64,000 nucleotides of DNA from Nonomuraea indica. GTDB taxonomy: Bacteria > Actinomycetota > Actinomycetes > Streptosporangiales > Streptosporangiaceae. Positions 1 through 8,657 of this stretch are shown one piece after another. The number at the start of each line of letters is the position of its first letter. Position 1 is the first letter of the stretch. Position numbers and translations under genes: made by a program. A model generated the notes under the pieces. It saw only the letters and a program-made list of their open reading frames with translations. It did no database searches and was not told where the DNA came from. The stretch is from positions 228,313-292,312 of the forward strand of contig NZ_KZ559472.1 of NCBI RefSeq assembly GCF_002850745.1. Reading direction: 5' to 3'.

Positions 1-323
1 AGCTGGGCCTGCCGCCGGCTCCCACCGACCTGATCCTGCCGACCTTCGCCTACCGCGCGGTCATGGGCAACGGCATCGTCGAGCACGAGCTGTGCCCCGT
101 CTACCGCGTCATCGTGGAGGCCCCGGCGGTGCCCAACCCGGAGGAGGTGGGGGAGGCGCTGTGGATGCCGTGGAAGGAGTTCGCCGACGGGGTGCTCAGC
201 GGTGAGCTGGCCATCTCGCCGTGGTGCGCGGAGCAGGTGCCGCTCCTCGTGGCGCTGGGCCCCGACCCCATGGACTGGGCCCCGGCCCGGACGTCGGACC
301 TGCCGCCGGCCGCCCGCGCCTGA
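1..323 (+). CDS. idi: Isopentenyl-diphosphate delta-isomerase type 1 (C-terminal part)
   Basis: The 3' part of a Nudix-fold isomerase that interconverts IPP and DMAPP in cytosolic isoprenoid synthesis. The gene enters from the left edge in frame 3, so only about the last 106 residues are visible and no start can be given. The stretch FAYRAVMGNGIVEHELCPVY matches the type 1 signature around the conserved Glu and Cys (E. coli Idi has NGIVENEVCPV). A late SPWC motif corresponds to the SPWM region near the family C-terminus. The reading frame stops at 321-323 and is followed by a strong hairpin. The family call is firm from these motifs; the upstream active-site Cys lies outside the window. Confidence 0.88.
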   Translation, partial: LGLPPAPTDLILPTFAYRAVMGNGIVEHELCPVYRVIVEAPAVPNPEEVGEALWMPWKEFADGVLSGELAISPWCAEQVPLLVALGPDPMDWAPARTSDLPPAARA

Positions 324-334
324 CCGGCACGCCG

Positions 335-361
335 GACCGGCCCCCGGGGAGGGGGCCGGTC
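335..361. terminator. Hairpin between convergent idi and ino1
   Basis: A perfect 11-bp inverted repeat (335-345 / 351-361) with a 5-nt loop, almost all G/C, 12 bp after the idi stop and about 30 bp past the ino1 stop on the other strand. There is no U-tract, as is usual for actinomycete terminators. Position and symmetry suggest a bidirectional terminator. Confidence 0.7.
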
Positions 362-392
362 GCGGGAGGGAGCCGTCGCGGGCGGGAGCCGG

Positions 393-1472
393 TCAGCGCT
401 CGACTTCGCCGCGGATGAACTTCTCCACGTACTCGCGGGCCTCGTCGTCGGAGTGCTGGACGGGCGGCGACTTCATGAAGTAGGACGACGCGCTGAGGAT
501 CGGGCCGCCGACGCCCCGGTCGAGGGCGATCTTGGCGGCGCGGACGGCGTCGATGATGATGCCGGCCGAGTTGGGCGAGTCCCACACCTCGAGCTTGTAC
601 TCCAGGTTGAGCGGGGTGTCGCCGAACGAGCGCCCCTCCAGGCGGACGTAGGCCCACTTGCGGTCGTCGAGCCACGGCACGTGGTCCGACGGGCCGATGT
701 GCACGTCGGCCTTGCGCATCTCGTGCGGGATCTGCGAGGTGACCGACTGCGTCTTGGAGATCTTCTTCGACTGGAGGCGGGTGCGCTCCAGCATGTTCAT
801 GAAGTCCATGTTGCCGCCGAAGTTGAGCTGGTAGGTGCGCAGCAGCTCCACCCCGCGGTCCTCGAACAGCTTGGCCAGCACGCGGTGCGTGATCGTGGCG
901 CCGACCTGCGACTTGATGTCGTCGCCGACGATCGGCACGCCGGCCTCGGTGAACTTCTCGGCCCACTCGGGGTCGGAGGCGATGAAGACCGGCAGCGCGT
1001 TGACGAACGCCACCTTGGCGTCGATGGCGCACTGGGCGTAGAAGCGGTCGGCCTCCTCCGAGCCCACCGGCAGGTAGGAGACGAGGACGTCGGCGCCGCT
1101 CTCGCGCAGCACCTTGACGACGTCGACGGGCTGCTCGTCGGACTCCTCGATGATCTCGCGGTAGTACTCGCCCAGACCGTCGAAGGTGTGTCCGCGCTGG
1201 ACGGTCACCCCGGTCGGCGGCACATCGGTGATCTTGATGGTGTTGTTCTCGCTGGCGACGATCGCCTCCGAGAGGTCACGGCCGACCTTCTTGGCGTCCA
1301 CGTCGAAGGCGGCGACGAACTCGACGTCCCCCACGTGGTAGTCACCGAACCGCACGTGCATCAGGCCCGGCACCCGTACGTCCGGGTCGGCGTCCTTGTA
1401 GTAGTGCACGCCCTGGACCAGCGACGCCGCGCAGTTGCCGACACCGACAATGGCCACGCGAACCGAACCCAT
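393..1472 (-). CDS. ino1: Inositol-3-phosphate synthase
   Basis: Converts glucose-6-phosphate to 1D-myo-inositol-3-phosphate with NAD, the first committed step to phosphatidylinositol and mycothiol in Actinobacteria. The protein has about 359 residues, the compact actinobacterial/archaeal length. The N-terminal dinucleotide loop is GVGNCAASL, and the conserved core includes LNFGGNMDF and SPNSAGIIIDA. I chose ATG at 1472 (MGSVRVAIVG) because AAGGGAG sits 8 nt upstream; the ATG at 1493 has no ribosome-binding site and would overlap the previous gene. It lies 13 bp downstream of a PadR regulator on the same strand, the same pairing as Rv0047c-Rv0046c in M. tuberculosis, so the two are probably co-transcribed and co-regulated. 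Confidence 0.95.
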   Translation of the reverse strand: MGSVRVAIVGVGNCAASLVQGVHYYKDADPDVRVPGLMHVRFGDYHVGDVEFVAAFDVDAKKVGRDLSEAIVASENNTIKITDVPPTGVTVQRGHTFDGLGEYYREIIEESDEQPVDVVKVLRESGADVLVSYLPVGSEEADRFYAQCAIDAKVAFVNALPVFIASDPEWAEKFTEAGVPIVGDDIKSQVGATITHRVLAKLFEDRGVELLRTYQLNFGGNMDFMNMLERTRLQSKKISKTQSVTSQIPHEMRKADVHIGPSDHVPWLDDRKWAYVRLEGRSFGDTPLNLEYKLEVWDSPNSAGIIIDAVRAAKIALDRGVGGPILSASSYFMKSPPVQHSDDEAREYVEKFIRGEVER

Positions 1473-1485
1473 CGCACTAGCTCCC

Positions 1486-2070
1486 TTACTCATCAGTTGA
1501 CGTGGTCTCTTGCTCGGGCTCTTGCGAGGCCCGTCTCTCCGTCGCGATCAGCTCGTTCAGCCAACGCACCTCGCGTTCGACCGATTCGAGACCGTGACGC
1601 TGCAGCTCGAGCGTGTAGCTGTCGAGGCGCTCCCGGGTGCGCGCCAGCGCGGTGCGCACGCTGTCGAGCCGCTCTTCCAGACGGCTGCGGCGGCCTTCGA
1701 GGATGCGCAGGCGCACCTCTGCCTCCGTGTGCCTGAAGAACGCGAAGTGGACGCCGAAGCTCTCGTCCTCCCAGGCCGACGGCCCGGCCTGGGTGAGCAG
1801 CTCCTGCAGGCGCTCCTTGCCTTCGGCGGTCAGCTTGTAGACGATCTTCGATCGGCCGCCGACGATCGTCGTGGGAGCCGGCTGTTCCTCGGCGATGAGG
1901 CCCTGCGCGAGCAGGGACCGCAGACAGGGATACAGCGACCCGTACGAGAACGCGCGGAACATCCCCAGCAGGGCGTTGAGCCGTTTGCGCAGCTCGTAGC
2001 CGTGAAGCGGCGTCTCGTGCAACGACCCGAGCACGGCCAGCTCCAGCACTCTGCCCTGCCCGCTGGCCAC
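1486..2070 (-). CDS. PadR-family transcriptional regulator, first gene of the ino1 operon
   Basis: A PadR-like winged-helix repressor of about 194 residues. The N-terminal wing-HTH includes LAVLGSLHETPLHGYELRKRL and a YPCLRSLLAQGLI recognition region. The C-terminal half is rich in Glu/Arg heptads and is the usual dimerisation coiled coil. The reading frame is open far upstream, but the GTG at 2070 is preferred: GAGAGGAGG lies about 8 nt upstream and family members begin with SGQGRVLELAVL. A perfect 9-3-9 palindrome is centred about 33 bp upstream of this start, which strongly suggests autoregulation and hence control of ino1. The ligand is unknown. Confidence 0.88.
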   Translation of the reverse strand: MASGQGRVLELAVLGSLHETPLHGYELRKRLNALLGMFRAFSYGSLYPCLRSLLAQGLIAEEQPAPTTIVGGRSKIVYKLTAEGKERLQELLTQAGPSAWEDESFGVHFAFFRHTEAEVRLRILEGRRSRLEERLDSVRTALARTRERLDSYTLELQRHGLESVEREVRWLNELIATERRASQEPEQETTSTDE

Positions 2071-2092
2071 GGGAACCGCCTCCTCTCGCGTC

Positions 2093-2113
2093 GATGTATC
2101 GCGCCGATACATC
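2093..2113. promoter_or_regulatory. Palindromic operator upstream of padR-ino1
   Basis: Perfect inverted repeat with 9-bp arms GATGTATCG and CGATACATC around a 3-bp centre, 23 bp upstream of the padR start. The arms contain the ATGTAT/ATACAT core known from PadR operators. By position and symmetry this is the likely autoregulatory site for the padR-ino1 operon. Confidence 0.7.
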
Positions 2114-2672
2114 CTGAGGATACGTCCGCTCGCTATATCACCGCAATCAGCGACTTCACCGAGTCGTTGGGAGGACTGGGCAAAAAGCCGTAGTCTGGCG
2201 CTCATGTGGTCACAGAGAAAGGTGGTGGACGTCGGCCTCGCGAGGATCGCGACGGTCCGCATCCCGCGTGCCCGGCACGCGGACGTCTGTGACGCACAGC
2301 CCTTCCTTCCTGGGGGCCTTACCGGGGCATTTCCGGGGGTGGGTCTCGGGGCACGGCGCCCCGTCGGCACGCCGCACGCACGCCCCTGCCCCACGCGCGC
2401 ACACGCGAACGCCCCGGACGCCGCCAATGTCCGCGGGCCACGGTCAGCACGCCATGCCGGTCCGGCAAAGGTCGCGTCAGAAGCCGTCAAGATGGTTCAT
2501 GATTACGACGAGCACCGTGTGTGCGCCGTCGAGGTCTGCCAGGGTCGCTCCAGCGACCACCTGACGGTTTCGTTCGTCCTCGGCAACGGACCGCCGGACC
2601 TCGCCGGCCGAGTGTGAAGACCCGAGGACGGCGGGGCGTCTCACGCCCAATCCGCCGTGCTATCCGACGACG
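2114..2672. other. 560-bp divergent intergenic region between padR and ponA
   Basis: No convincing gene here. A 137-codon open frame on the plus strand (2204-2617) has no family features and ends inside the ponA leader. Visible structure: a 6-bp stem with a 4-nt loop at 2543-2558, and a nested hairpin at 2628-2658 with an outer stem ACGGCGG/CCGCCGT and an inner stem GGGCGT/ACGCCC. The second hairpin ends 14 bp before the ponA start and would lie in its 5' leader. Confidence 0.5.
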
Positions 2673-5357
2673 ATGCGAGGACGTGTGAGTTACAGCAGCA
2701 GCGAGGGGACGGCCCGCCCGGGGAGGCGCCGTCGCTCCGGCTCATCCCGTTCCGTTCCCTACGGGGACGCACCGCAAACCGCCGACACCGGCTGGAGCCA
2801 GTCGGCCGGCCCGCCGCGTCGTCCGGAGGCCGCCTACGAGGAGACCGGCGCGATGGCCGCGCAGGCGTACGAGCCGGAGCCCGCCCCGCCCACCGCCCCG
2901 GCCCCGCCCACCGCCCCGGCCGCCGCGCCGGCCCCGCCCACCGGACGCCAGCGCCCCCAGCGGCGGCGCGGCGAGCAGGACCCGCGCGCCCGGGGCGAGC
3001 AGGAGACCGTGGTCAGCGAGATGCCGCGCCGGGCTCGCGGGCGCAACCCGGGCAGTGGCCCCGGCGGCCCCGCCGGCCCCGGCGGTCCCGACCGGCCGCG
3101 CGGCCGGGGAGGGAACGACGGCGACGGCGACAAGCCGAAGTGGCGCCGGTTCCTGCCGAGCTGGAAGCTCGTCGTGGCCGGTTTCGTGGTCTTCTCGGCC
3201 GGCATCTTCGGCATGATCGCCGTGGCCTACACCAACATGCAGGTGCCGACGCAGGACCAGGCCCAGGACTCCGTGGACGACCAGGGCAGCGTCATCTACT
3301 ACGACAACAAGAAGGTGCTGGCCAAGCTGGGTGTGAAGCGCACCCTGGTGGAGTACAAGCAGATCCCCCGGCACGTCCAGGACGCGGTGGTCGCCGCCGA
3401 GAACGGCTCCTTCTGGGAGGACTCCGGCATCTCGTTCCCCGGCATGGTGCGGTCGGTGTGGAGCACGGTCTCCGGCACGCAGGTGCAGGGCGCCTCCACC
3501 ATCACCCAGCAGATGGCCCGCAACTACTACGACGGGCTGTCCCAGGAGCGCACCGTCGAGCGCAAGATCAGGGAGATCTTCGTCGCGGTCAAGCTGAACA
3601 AGCAGCTGAGCAAAGATCAGATCCTCACCCAGTACCTCAACACCATCTACTTCGGCCGGGGCGCCAACGGCATCGGCGCGGCGGCCGAGGCCTTCTTCAA
3701 GAAGAAGGTGGAGAACCTCACGCCCGAGGAGGGCGCCTACCTCGCCGGTCGCATCCAGAACCCCGACGCCTTCGACCGGGCCGAGGCCAAGGGCGACCTG
3801 GGGCCCACGGAGTACCGCTACGACTACGTGCTCCGCGAGATGGCCAAGCTCGACCCCGCCAAGTACGGGAACCTGGCCGCCAAGTCGCCGACGGCCCCCA
3901 AGCTGAAGAAGGTCAGCAACCGCGACTACTTCGCCGGCCTGTCCGGCTACATGGTCGAGGCCGTGCTCAACGAGCTGAAGACCCGCGGGATCAGCCGCGA
4001 GGACATCGACAAGAACGGCTACAAGATCTACACCTCGCTGAACAAGCGACTCATGTTCGCCGCGAGGAACGCGGTGAACCAGCACACCAAGAGCATGAAC
4101 CCGGAGATCCAGGTCACCCTGGCCGCCGTCGACCCGCGCACCGGCCGCATCCGCGCCTTCTACGGGGGCGACGACTACGCCAAGGACTCCTGGAACGACG
4201 CCTTCCTGTCGCGTAAGCAGGCGGCCTCGGCGTTCAAGCCGTACGTGCTGGCCGCGTGGCTCGACGCGGGCTACAGCCTGCGCAGCTACGTGCCGGCCAA
4301 GGGACCGGTCAAGCTGGAGGGCACCACCCCCATCGACAACGACCACGCCTCCAGGGCGTCGGCCGTCGACGTGCTCACCGCCACGGCCGACTCCATCAAC
4401 ACCGCGTACGCGAAGATGGGCGAGAAGGTCGGCCTCGACAAGGTGATCGACATCGCCGCCAAGGCCGGCCTCGACAAGAGCTGGCTGGAGAAGACCCGCA
4501 ACAACCAGCACTACCTGCTCACCATCGGCTCCAGCGAGGTGACCGCGGTCGAGCAGGCCGGCGGCTACTCGATCTTCGCCAACGAGGGCAAGCACATCCC
4601 CAACCACCTCATCACCCGGATCGAGGACAAGAACGGCAAGCTCAAGTTCCCCGAGCTGAGGACGGCCACCAAGGTCATCTCGCCCGAGGCCGCCGCAGAC
4701 GCCACAGCGGCCCTGCAGGCCGTGGTCAAGCAGGGCACCGGCACCGGCGCCGCGCTCTACGACCGGCCCGTCGCCGGCAAGACCGGCACGAACAACAACA
4801 ACAAGGAAGCCTGGTTCGTCGGCTTCACCCCGCAGCTCTCGACCTCCGTCGGCATGTTCCGCCAGGAGTGCCGCACCAAGACCGGGAAGGTCGTGCAGCC
4901 GAAGAACGACATCTGCCCGGTGACCAGGGGCAAGAGCACCCGCTACAACGACCAGAACCCCTACAGCACGCCGTACGAGGTGCCGCTCGGCACCGGCTTC
5001 CAGGGCGGCAGCTACTCCGCGGCCATCTGGAAGACCTTCATGACCGAGGCGATGAGGAACGTGCCCGTCGAGCAGTTCCCCGAGCGGGTGGACTCCGGCG
5101 TCAACGAGGACCTCGCGCCCAAGCCGATCCCCACCCCGACGGCCACCAAGGACCCGCTCGACGAGGAGAACCTCGGGGAGGACTGCGAGATCGGCCCGTG
5201 CGACGACGGTGAGATCATCACGATCGACCCCAACGAGATGGGCACCATCACCGACGACGACGGCAGCGTGCTCGGCGGCGGCACCCTCGGCGGCGACGAG
5301 CACGTCTATCTCCAGTCGGCTCCGCCGACCGCGCCCACGCGGCGCGAAACCCGGTGA
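2673..5357 (+). CDS. ponA: Bifunctional penicillin-binding protein (transglycosylase/transpeptidase), PonA1-like
   Basis: A class A PBP of 894 residues that polymerises lipid II and cross-links peptidoglycan at the outer face of the membrane. A long cytoplasmic Pro/Arg/Gly-rich tail (about 1-160) is followed by one membrane segment (about 164-188). The GT51 transglycosylase domain follows, with the catalytic Glu in AAENGSFW (about 243) and the signature GASTITQQMARN. The transpeptidase domain has SAFK with Ser519, SIN at 574 and KTGT at 703, so it should be active. The C-terminus is Asp/Glu/Pro-rich. The ATG at 2673 has no clear ribosome-binding site; GTG at 2685 is an alternative. It overlaps the next glycosyltransferase by 4 bp (GTGA), as ponA1 precedes Rv0051 in M. 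tuberculosis. Confidence 0.93.
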   Translation: MRGRVSYSSSEGTARPGRRRRSGSSRSVPYGDAPQTADTGWSQSAGPPRRPEAAYEETGAMAAQAYEPEPAPPTAPAPPTAPAAAPAPPTGRQRPQRRRGEQDPRARGEQETVVSEMPRRARGRNPGSGPGGPAGPGGPDRPRGRGGNDGDGDKPKWRRFLPSWKLVVAGFVVFSAGIFGMIAVAYTNMQVPTQDQAQDSVDDQGSVIYYDNKKVLAKLGVKRTLVEYKQIPRHVQDAVVAAENGSFWEDSGISFPGMVRSVWSTVSGTQVQGASTITQQMARNYYDGLSQERTVERKIREIFVAVKLNKQLSKDQILTQYLNTIYFGRGANGIGAAAEAFFKKKVENLTPEEGAYLAGRIQNPDAFDRAEAKGDLGPTEYRYDYVLREMAKLDPAKYGNLAAKSPTAPKLKKVSNRDYFAGLSGYMVEAVLNELKTRGISREDIDKNGYKIYTSLNKRLMFAARNAVNQHTKSMNPEIQVTLAAVDPRTGRIRAFYGGDDYAKDSWNDAFLSRKQAASAFKPYVLAAWLDAGYSLRSYVPAKGPVKLEGTTPIDNDHASRASAVDVLTATADSINTAYAKMGEKVGLDKVIDIAAKAGLDKSWLEKTRNNQHYLLTIGSSEVTAVEQAGGYSIFANEGKHIPNHLITRIEDKNGKLKFPELRTATKVISPEAAADATAALQAVVKQGTGTGAALYDRPVAGKTGTNNNNKEAWFVGFTPQLSTSVGMFRQECRTKTGKVVQPKNDICPVTRGKSTRYNDQNPYSTPYEVPLGTGFQGGSYSAAIWKTFMTEAMRNVPVEQFPERVDSGVNEDLAPKPIPTPTATKDPLDEENLGEDCEIGPCDDGEIITIDPNEMGTITDDDGSVLGGGTLGGDEHVYLQSAPPTAPTRRETR

Positions 5358-6694
5358 AGGCGGTTACGGAGGTGCGCCCGCCGCTGACCGCGCGGGTCGT
5401 GCCCTACCTGCCCCTGGGGCTGCTCGCAGCCCTGGGGGCGAGCCTCGCCTACGTCTTCCGGCTGCCCTGCCGGACGGGCGGCTGGAACGACCAGACCACC
5501 GTCTACACCAACTTCTGCTACACCGACATCTACCCGCTCTACTTCGACCGGCAGCTCGCGGTGGAGAACCCCTACTTCGCGCAGGTGCCGTTCGACAAGC
5601 ACGTCGAGTACCCGGTGGTGCTCGGCGAGGTCATGCAGGCGTTCGCCTGGGTCGCCCGCCTGCTCAAGCCGGGCCCCCGCCCCCTGGTCGAGACGGCGCA
5701 GGCGACCCTGTTCTACGACGTCACCGTCGTCTTCCTCGGCCTCTGCCTGGTCGCCGGCGTGCTGCTGATGGCGGCGGTGGCCGGGCCGACCCGGCGCTGG
5801 GACGCCCTGTGGTACGCGCTGGCCCCCTCGGTGATCCTGGCCGCGTACATCAACTGGGACCTCGTCGCCGGCGCGCTGTCCATGGGCGTGCTGCTGGCCT
5901 GGGCGCGCAAGCGGCAGGTGCTGGCCGGCGTGCTGCTCGGGCTGGCGATCGCGACCAAGTTCTACCCGCTGATGTTCGTCGGGGCGCTGTTCCTGCTCAC
6001 GTTGCGCACCGCGCGCTGGCGGCCGTTCCTCGTGACGATGGGCGCGGCCGCGGCCGCCTGGCTGGTGGTGAACGTCCCCTTCATGGTGTTCGCCTGGGAC
6101 GGCTGGCGGCGGTTCTACGTGTTCTCGCAGGAACGCGGCGTCGACTGGGGCTCACCCTGGCTGTTCTTCCAGAACAAGGGCTGGCCGGTGCTCGGCGAGA
6201 TGGACGTCAGCACGCTCGGCATGGCGTCGCTGATCGTGCTGTGCGCGGGCATCGCCGTGCTCACGCTGGTCGCCCCGCGCCGGCCGAGGCTCGCGCAGAT
6301 CTGCTTCCTCGCGCTGGCGGCGTTCATGATGACGAACAAGGTGTGGTCACCTCAGTTCGTGCTCTGGCTGGTGCCGCTCGCCGTGCTGGCCAGGCCCAAC
6401 TGGAAGCCGCTGGCGCTGTGGCAGGTCGCCGAGGTGTGGTACTTCTTCGCGATCTGGCTCTACCTGGTCGGCCAGTCGCCGCTCGACCGCGACGACCTGG
6501 GCATCGGTGACGACACCTACTTCACCGCCGTCTGGGGCCGGGTCATCACGATCGGCATCATGATGGCGTTCGTGGTCCGCGACATCCTGCGCCCGCACAA
6601 GGACGTCGTCCGGCAGGACGACGTCGACGACCAGGGCGGCGGCGTCTTCGACGGAGCCCCCGACCGGTTCACGCTGGTCACCGCCTCGCGGTGA
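5354..6694 (+). CDS. Polytopic membrane glycosyltransferase (GT87-like, Rv0051-type)
   Basis: An integral membrane protein of 446 residues with about ten hydrophobic segments, the GT-C layout of polyprenyl-phosphate-sugar-dependent mannosyl- or arabinosyltransferases. After the first membrane helix comes an extracytoplasmic loop with acidic and Tyr residues (WNDQTTVYTNFCYTDIYPLY), where GT-C enzymes carry catalytic acids. The conserved TKFYPL and NKVWSPQFVLWL segments are typical of this actinobacterial family. It starts with GTG overlapping the ponA stop by 4 bp and overlaps the next gene the same way, so the three are one translationally coupled envelope operon. The acceptor and sugar cannot be read from sequence. 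Confidence 0.75.
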   Translation: MKAVTEVRPPLTARVVPYLPLGLLAALGASLAYVFRLPCRTGGWNDQTTVYTNFCYTDIYPLYFDRQLAVENPYFAQVPFDKHVEYPVVLGEVMQAFAWVARLLKPGPRPLVETAQATLFYDVTVVFLGLCLVAGVLLMAAVAGPTRRWDALWYALAPSVILAAYINWDLVAGALSMGVLLAWARKRQVLAGVLLGLAIATKFYPLMFVGALFLLTLRTARWRPFLVTMGAAAAAWLVVNVPFMVFAWDGWRRFYVFSQERGVDWGSPWLFFQNKGWPVLGEMDVSTLGMASLIVLCAGIAVLTLVAPRRPRLAQICFLALAAFMMTNKVWSPQFVLWLVPLAVLARPNWKPLALWQVAEVWYFFAIWLYLVGQSPLDRDDLGIGDDTYFTAVWGRVITIGIMMAFVVRDILRPHKDVVRQDDVDDQGGGVFDGAPDRFTLVTASR

Positions 6695-7776
6695 TCACCC
6701 GCTCGGCCGGCCGCGACGCCCTGTTGCTGTGGCTCGCCTCGCGGGCCGGGCTGCTGGTCGCGACGCTGCTCGGGGCCGCGCTGCACGACTACGTCGGCAG
6801 ATGGAAGCAGTGGGACGCGGGGCTGTTCGTCACCATCGCCCAGTACGGCTACGACGGCGACCCCGCCGGGCCGCCCGATGCGGGGCTGCCCGCCTTCTTC
6901 CCCGGCTTCCCCATGATGCTGCGGCTGGCGCGCCTGGTGGTGCCCGACTGGACGGCGGCCGGGCTGGTCGTCTCGCTGGTGGCCGGGGCCGTCGCCATGG
7001 TGGCCCTGGCCCGGCTGGCCGAGTTCGAGGGCGCCTCCGGCTGGATCGCCGTGCTGGGGCTGCTGCTCTGCCCGACGGCCGTGTTCCTGGCCGCCGGATA
7101 CAGCGAGTCGCTCTTCCTGGCGTTCGCGGTCCCCGCGTGGCTGGCCGCCCGGCAGGGCCGCTGGCCGCAGGCCGTGGTGCTCGCCGCCGGGGCCTCCTGC
7201 GTGCGGATCACGGGGCTGTTCCTGGCGGTCGCGCTGGTCGTGGAGTTCGTCGCCGGCCGGTCGCGGGGCGCCGTCGCCGGGCCGTCGTGGCGGCGGGCGC
7301 CGTGGCTGCTCGTACCGTTCCTGCCGCTGGTCGCGTACTCGGCCTACCATCACGCCCGGTCCGGCAACTGGTTCGCGTGGAAGGACGCCCAGGAGGCCGG
7401 GTGGGGGCGCGAACTGGTGTGGCCGTGGAAGTCCTGGAGCACGACCTGGAACGCGGCCCAGGGTGGCGGTGACTTCGCCGTGGCCTTCCGCATGGAGATC
7501 GCCGGAGCGGTCGTCGCCGTGCTGGTGCTGGTCTGGCTGGTGGCGCTGGGCCGGTGGAGCGAGGCCGTCTACACCGGGTCACAGGCCGCGGCGTTGATGA
7601 CCTCGGCGTACTACCTGTCGATCCCGCGCTCGCTGCTGCTGTGGTTTCCGTTGTGGGTGGCGCTCGCCCGGCTGGCCACCGGGAGGCGGTGGGTGATCGT
7701 GGTGTACGGCATGGTGGCGGGGCCGCTCATGCTGCTGGGCACGCTGCGCTTCCTGAGCGGCGCCTGGGCCGGCTGA
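6691..7776 (+). CDS. PIG-V-like membrane mannosyltransferase
   Basis: A 361-residue GT-C type membrane protein. Features match the PIG-V/GPI mannosyltransferase II superfamily seen in actinomycetes: an early WDAGLFVTIAQYGYDG loop with the catalytic-type Asp, FFPGFPMMLRL, and YSESLFLAF in a later helix. It starts with GTG overlapping the previous stop by 4 bp and ends the ponA operon. The context suggests transfer of a sugar from a polyprenyl-phosphate donor to an envelope polymer or protein on the outer side of the membrane. Substrate and essentiality are unknown, and the family assignment rests on motif pattern only. Confidence 0.72.
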   Translation: MITRSAGRDALLLWLASRAGLLVATLLGAALHDYVGRWKQWDAGLFVTIAQYGYDGDPAGPPDAGLPAFFPGFPMMLRLARLVVPDWTAAGLVVSLVAGAVAMVALARLAEFEGASGWIAVLGLLLCPTAVFLAAGYSESLFLAFAVPAWLAARQGRWPQAVVLAAGASCVRITGLFLAVALVVEFVAGRSRGAVAGPSWRRAPWLLVPFLPLVAYSAYHHARSGNWFAWKDAQEAGWGRELVWPWKSWSTTWNAAQGGGDFAVAFRMEIAGAVVAVLVLVWLVALGRWSEAVYTGSQAAALMTSAYYLSIPRSLLLWFPLWVALARLATGRRWVIVVYGMVAGPLMLLGTLRFLSGAWAG

Positions 7777-7815
7777 TCTTCTTACCCACTTCCGGGGATC
7801 GGTAATCCAGGGAAG

Positions 7816-7824
7816 TTATCCACA
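7816..7824. promoter_or_regulatory. Isolated perfect DnaA box
   Basis: TTATCCACA, the canonical strong DnaA box, in the 63-bp gap between two convergent genes. The same 9-mer occurs twice more in this window, both upstream of dnaB. A single box could titrate DnaA or be chance. Confidence 0.5.
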
Positions 7825-7839
7825 GGCTGTGTGTTTTGC

Positions 7840-8583
7840 CTACAGGTTCTTCCGCAGGAAGGCGATGTCCTCGGCCTGCCCCTCGCCCGGCGTCTCCACC
7901 ACGATCGGCGCCCCGGCCGTCCGGCACACCGCGAGGAGCAGCTCCGGGTCGATCCGCCCCTTGCCGAGGTTGGCGTGCCTGTCGGCGCCCGAGTCGAAGG
8001 CGTCACGCGAGTCGTTGCAGTGCACCAGGTCGATGCGTCCGGTGATCGCCTTGACCCGGTCGACCAGGTCGACCAGCTCCTCGCCGCCCGCGTGCGCGTG
8101 GCAGGTGTCGAGACAGAAGCCCACGTCGAACCCGTCGAGCGCGTCCCACAGGCGGGCGATGCGCTCCAGCTTGCGCGCCATCGCGTTGCCGCCGCCCGCG
8201 GTGTTCTCGATCAGCACCGGGATCGGGCACTCCAGCCGCTCGAACACCTTGCGCCAGTTGTCGAAGCCCGCCTGCGGGTCGTCGTTCTTGTTGACGTGGC
8301 CGCCGTGCACGATCAGGCCCTTGGCGCCGAGCCCGGCCGCCGCCTCCAGGTGCTGGGCGAGCAGCTTGCGGCTGGGGATCCTGATGCGGTTGTTGGTCGT
8401 CGCGACGTTGATCAGGTAGGGCGCGTGGATGTAGACGTCGACGCCCTCCACCGGCTTGGCCGGCAGCACGGGCTTGTCGTAGCCCTGGGGATCGCCGAGG
8501 AAGAACTGCACCACCTCGGCGCCGACCGCGGCGGCGTGGGCGGCGGGGTCGTCCTGGCCGACATGAGCTCCGATGGGCACCAT
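7840..8583 (-). CDS. nfo: Deoxyribonuclease IV (AP endonuclease, Nfo/EndoIV family)
   Basis: A TIM-barrel, tri-zinc endonuclease that cleaves 5' to abasic sites in base excision repair; 247 residues, somewhat shorter than E. coli Nfo. Zinc-ligand motifs appear in the family order: IHAPY, VHGGHVNK, LIENTAGGG, FCLDTCHAHAGG, VHCNDSRDAFDSGADRHANLGKG, and a terminal VVETPGE. The start ATG at 8583 gives MVPIGAHVGQ, the normal family N-terminus. It is convergent with the ponA operon and divergent from a small membrane protein gene. Confidence 0.93.
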   Translation of the reverse strand: MVPIGAHVGQDDPAAHAAAVGAEVVQFFLGDPQGYDKPVLPAKPVEGVDVYIHAPYLINVATTNNRIRIPSRKLLAQHLEAAAGLGAKGLIVHGGHVNKNDDPQAGFDNWRKVFERLECPIPVLIENTAGGGNAMARKLERIARLWDALDGFDVGFCLDTCHAHAGGEELVDLVDRVKAITGRIDLVHCNDSRDAFDSGADRHANLGKGRIDPELLLAVCRTAGAPIVVETPGEGQAEDIAFLRKNL

Positions 8584-8657
8584 GCACCGAGCCTATCCGT
8601 TTGGCGGGGCCGTACCCGGGCAGTCGCAGGGCACCCCCCGAACGAGGAGAACGAGAG

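Noticed and set aside
2204..2617. 137-codon open frame between padR and ponA
   Set aside because: No ribosome-binding site, no family motif, composition typical of GC-rich non-coding sequence, and it sits in the divergent promoter region.
2742..5303. 853-codon open frame antisense to ponA
   Set aside because: Long antisense frames are expected opposite high-GC genes with strong third-position bias; the translation is Val/Gly/Leu low-complexity and the sense strand encodes a complete PBP.
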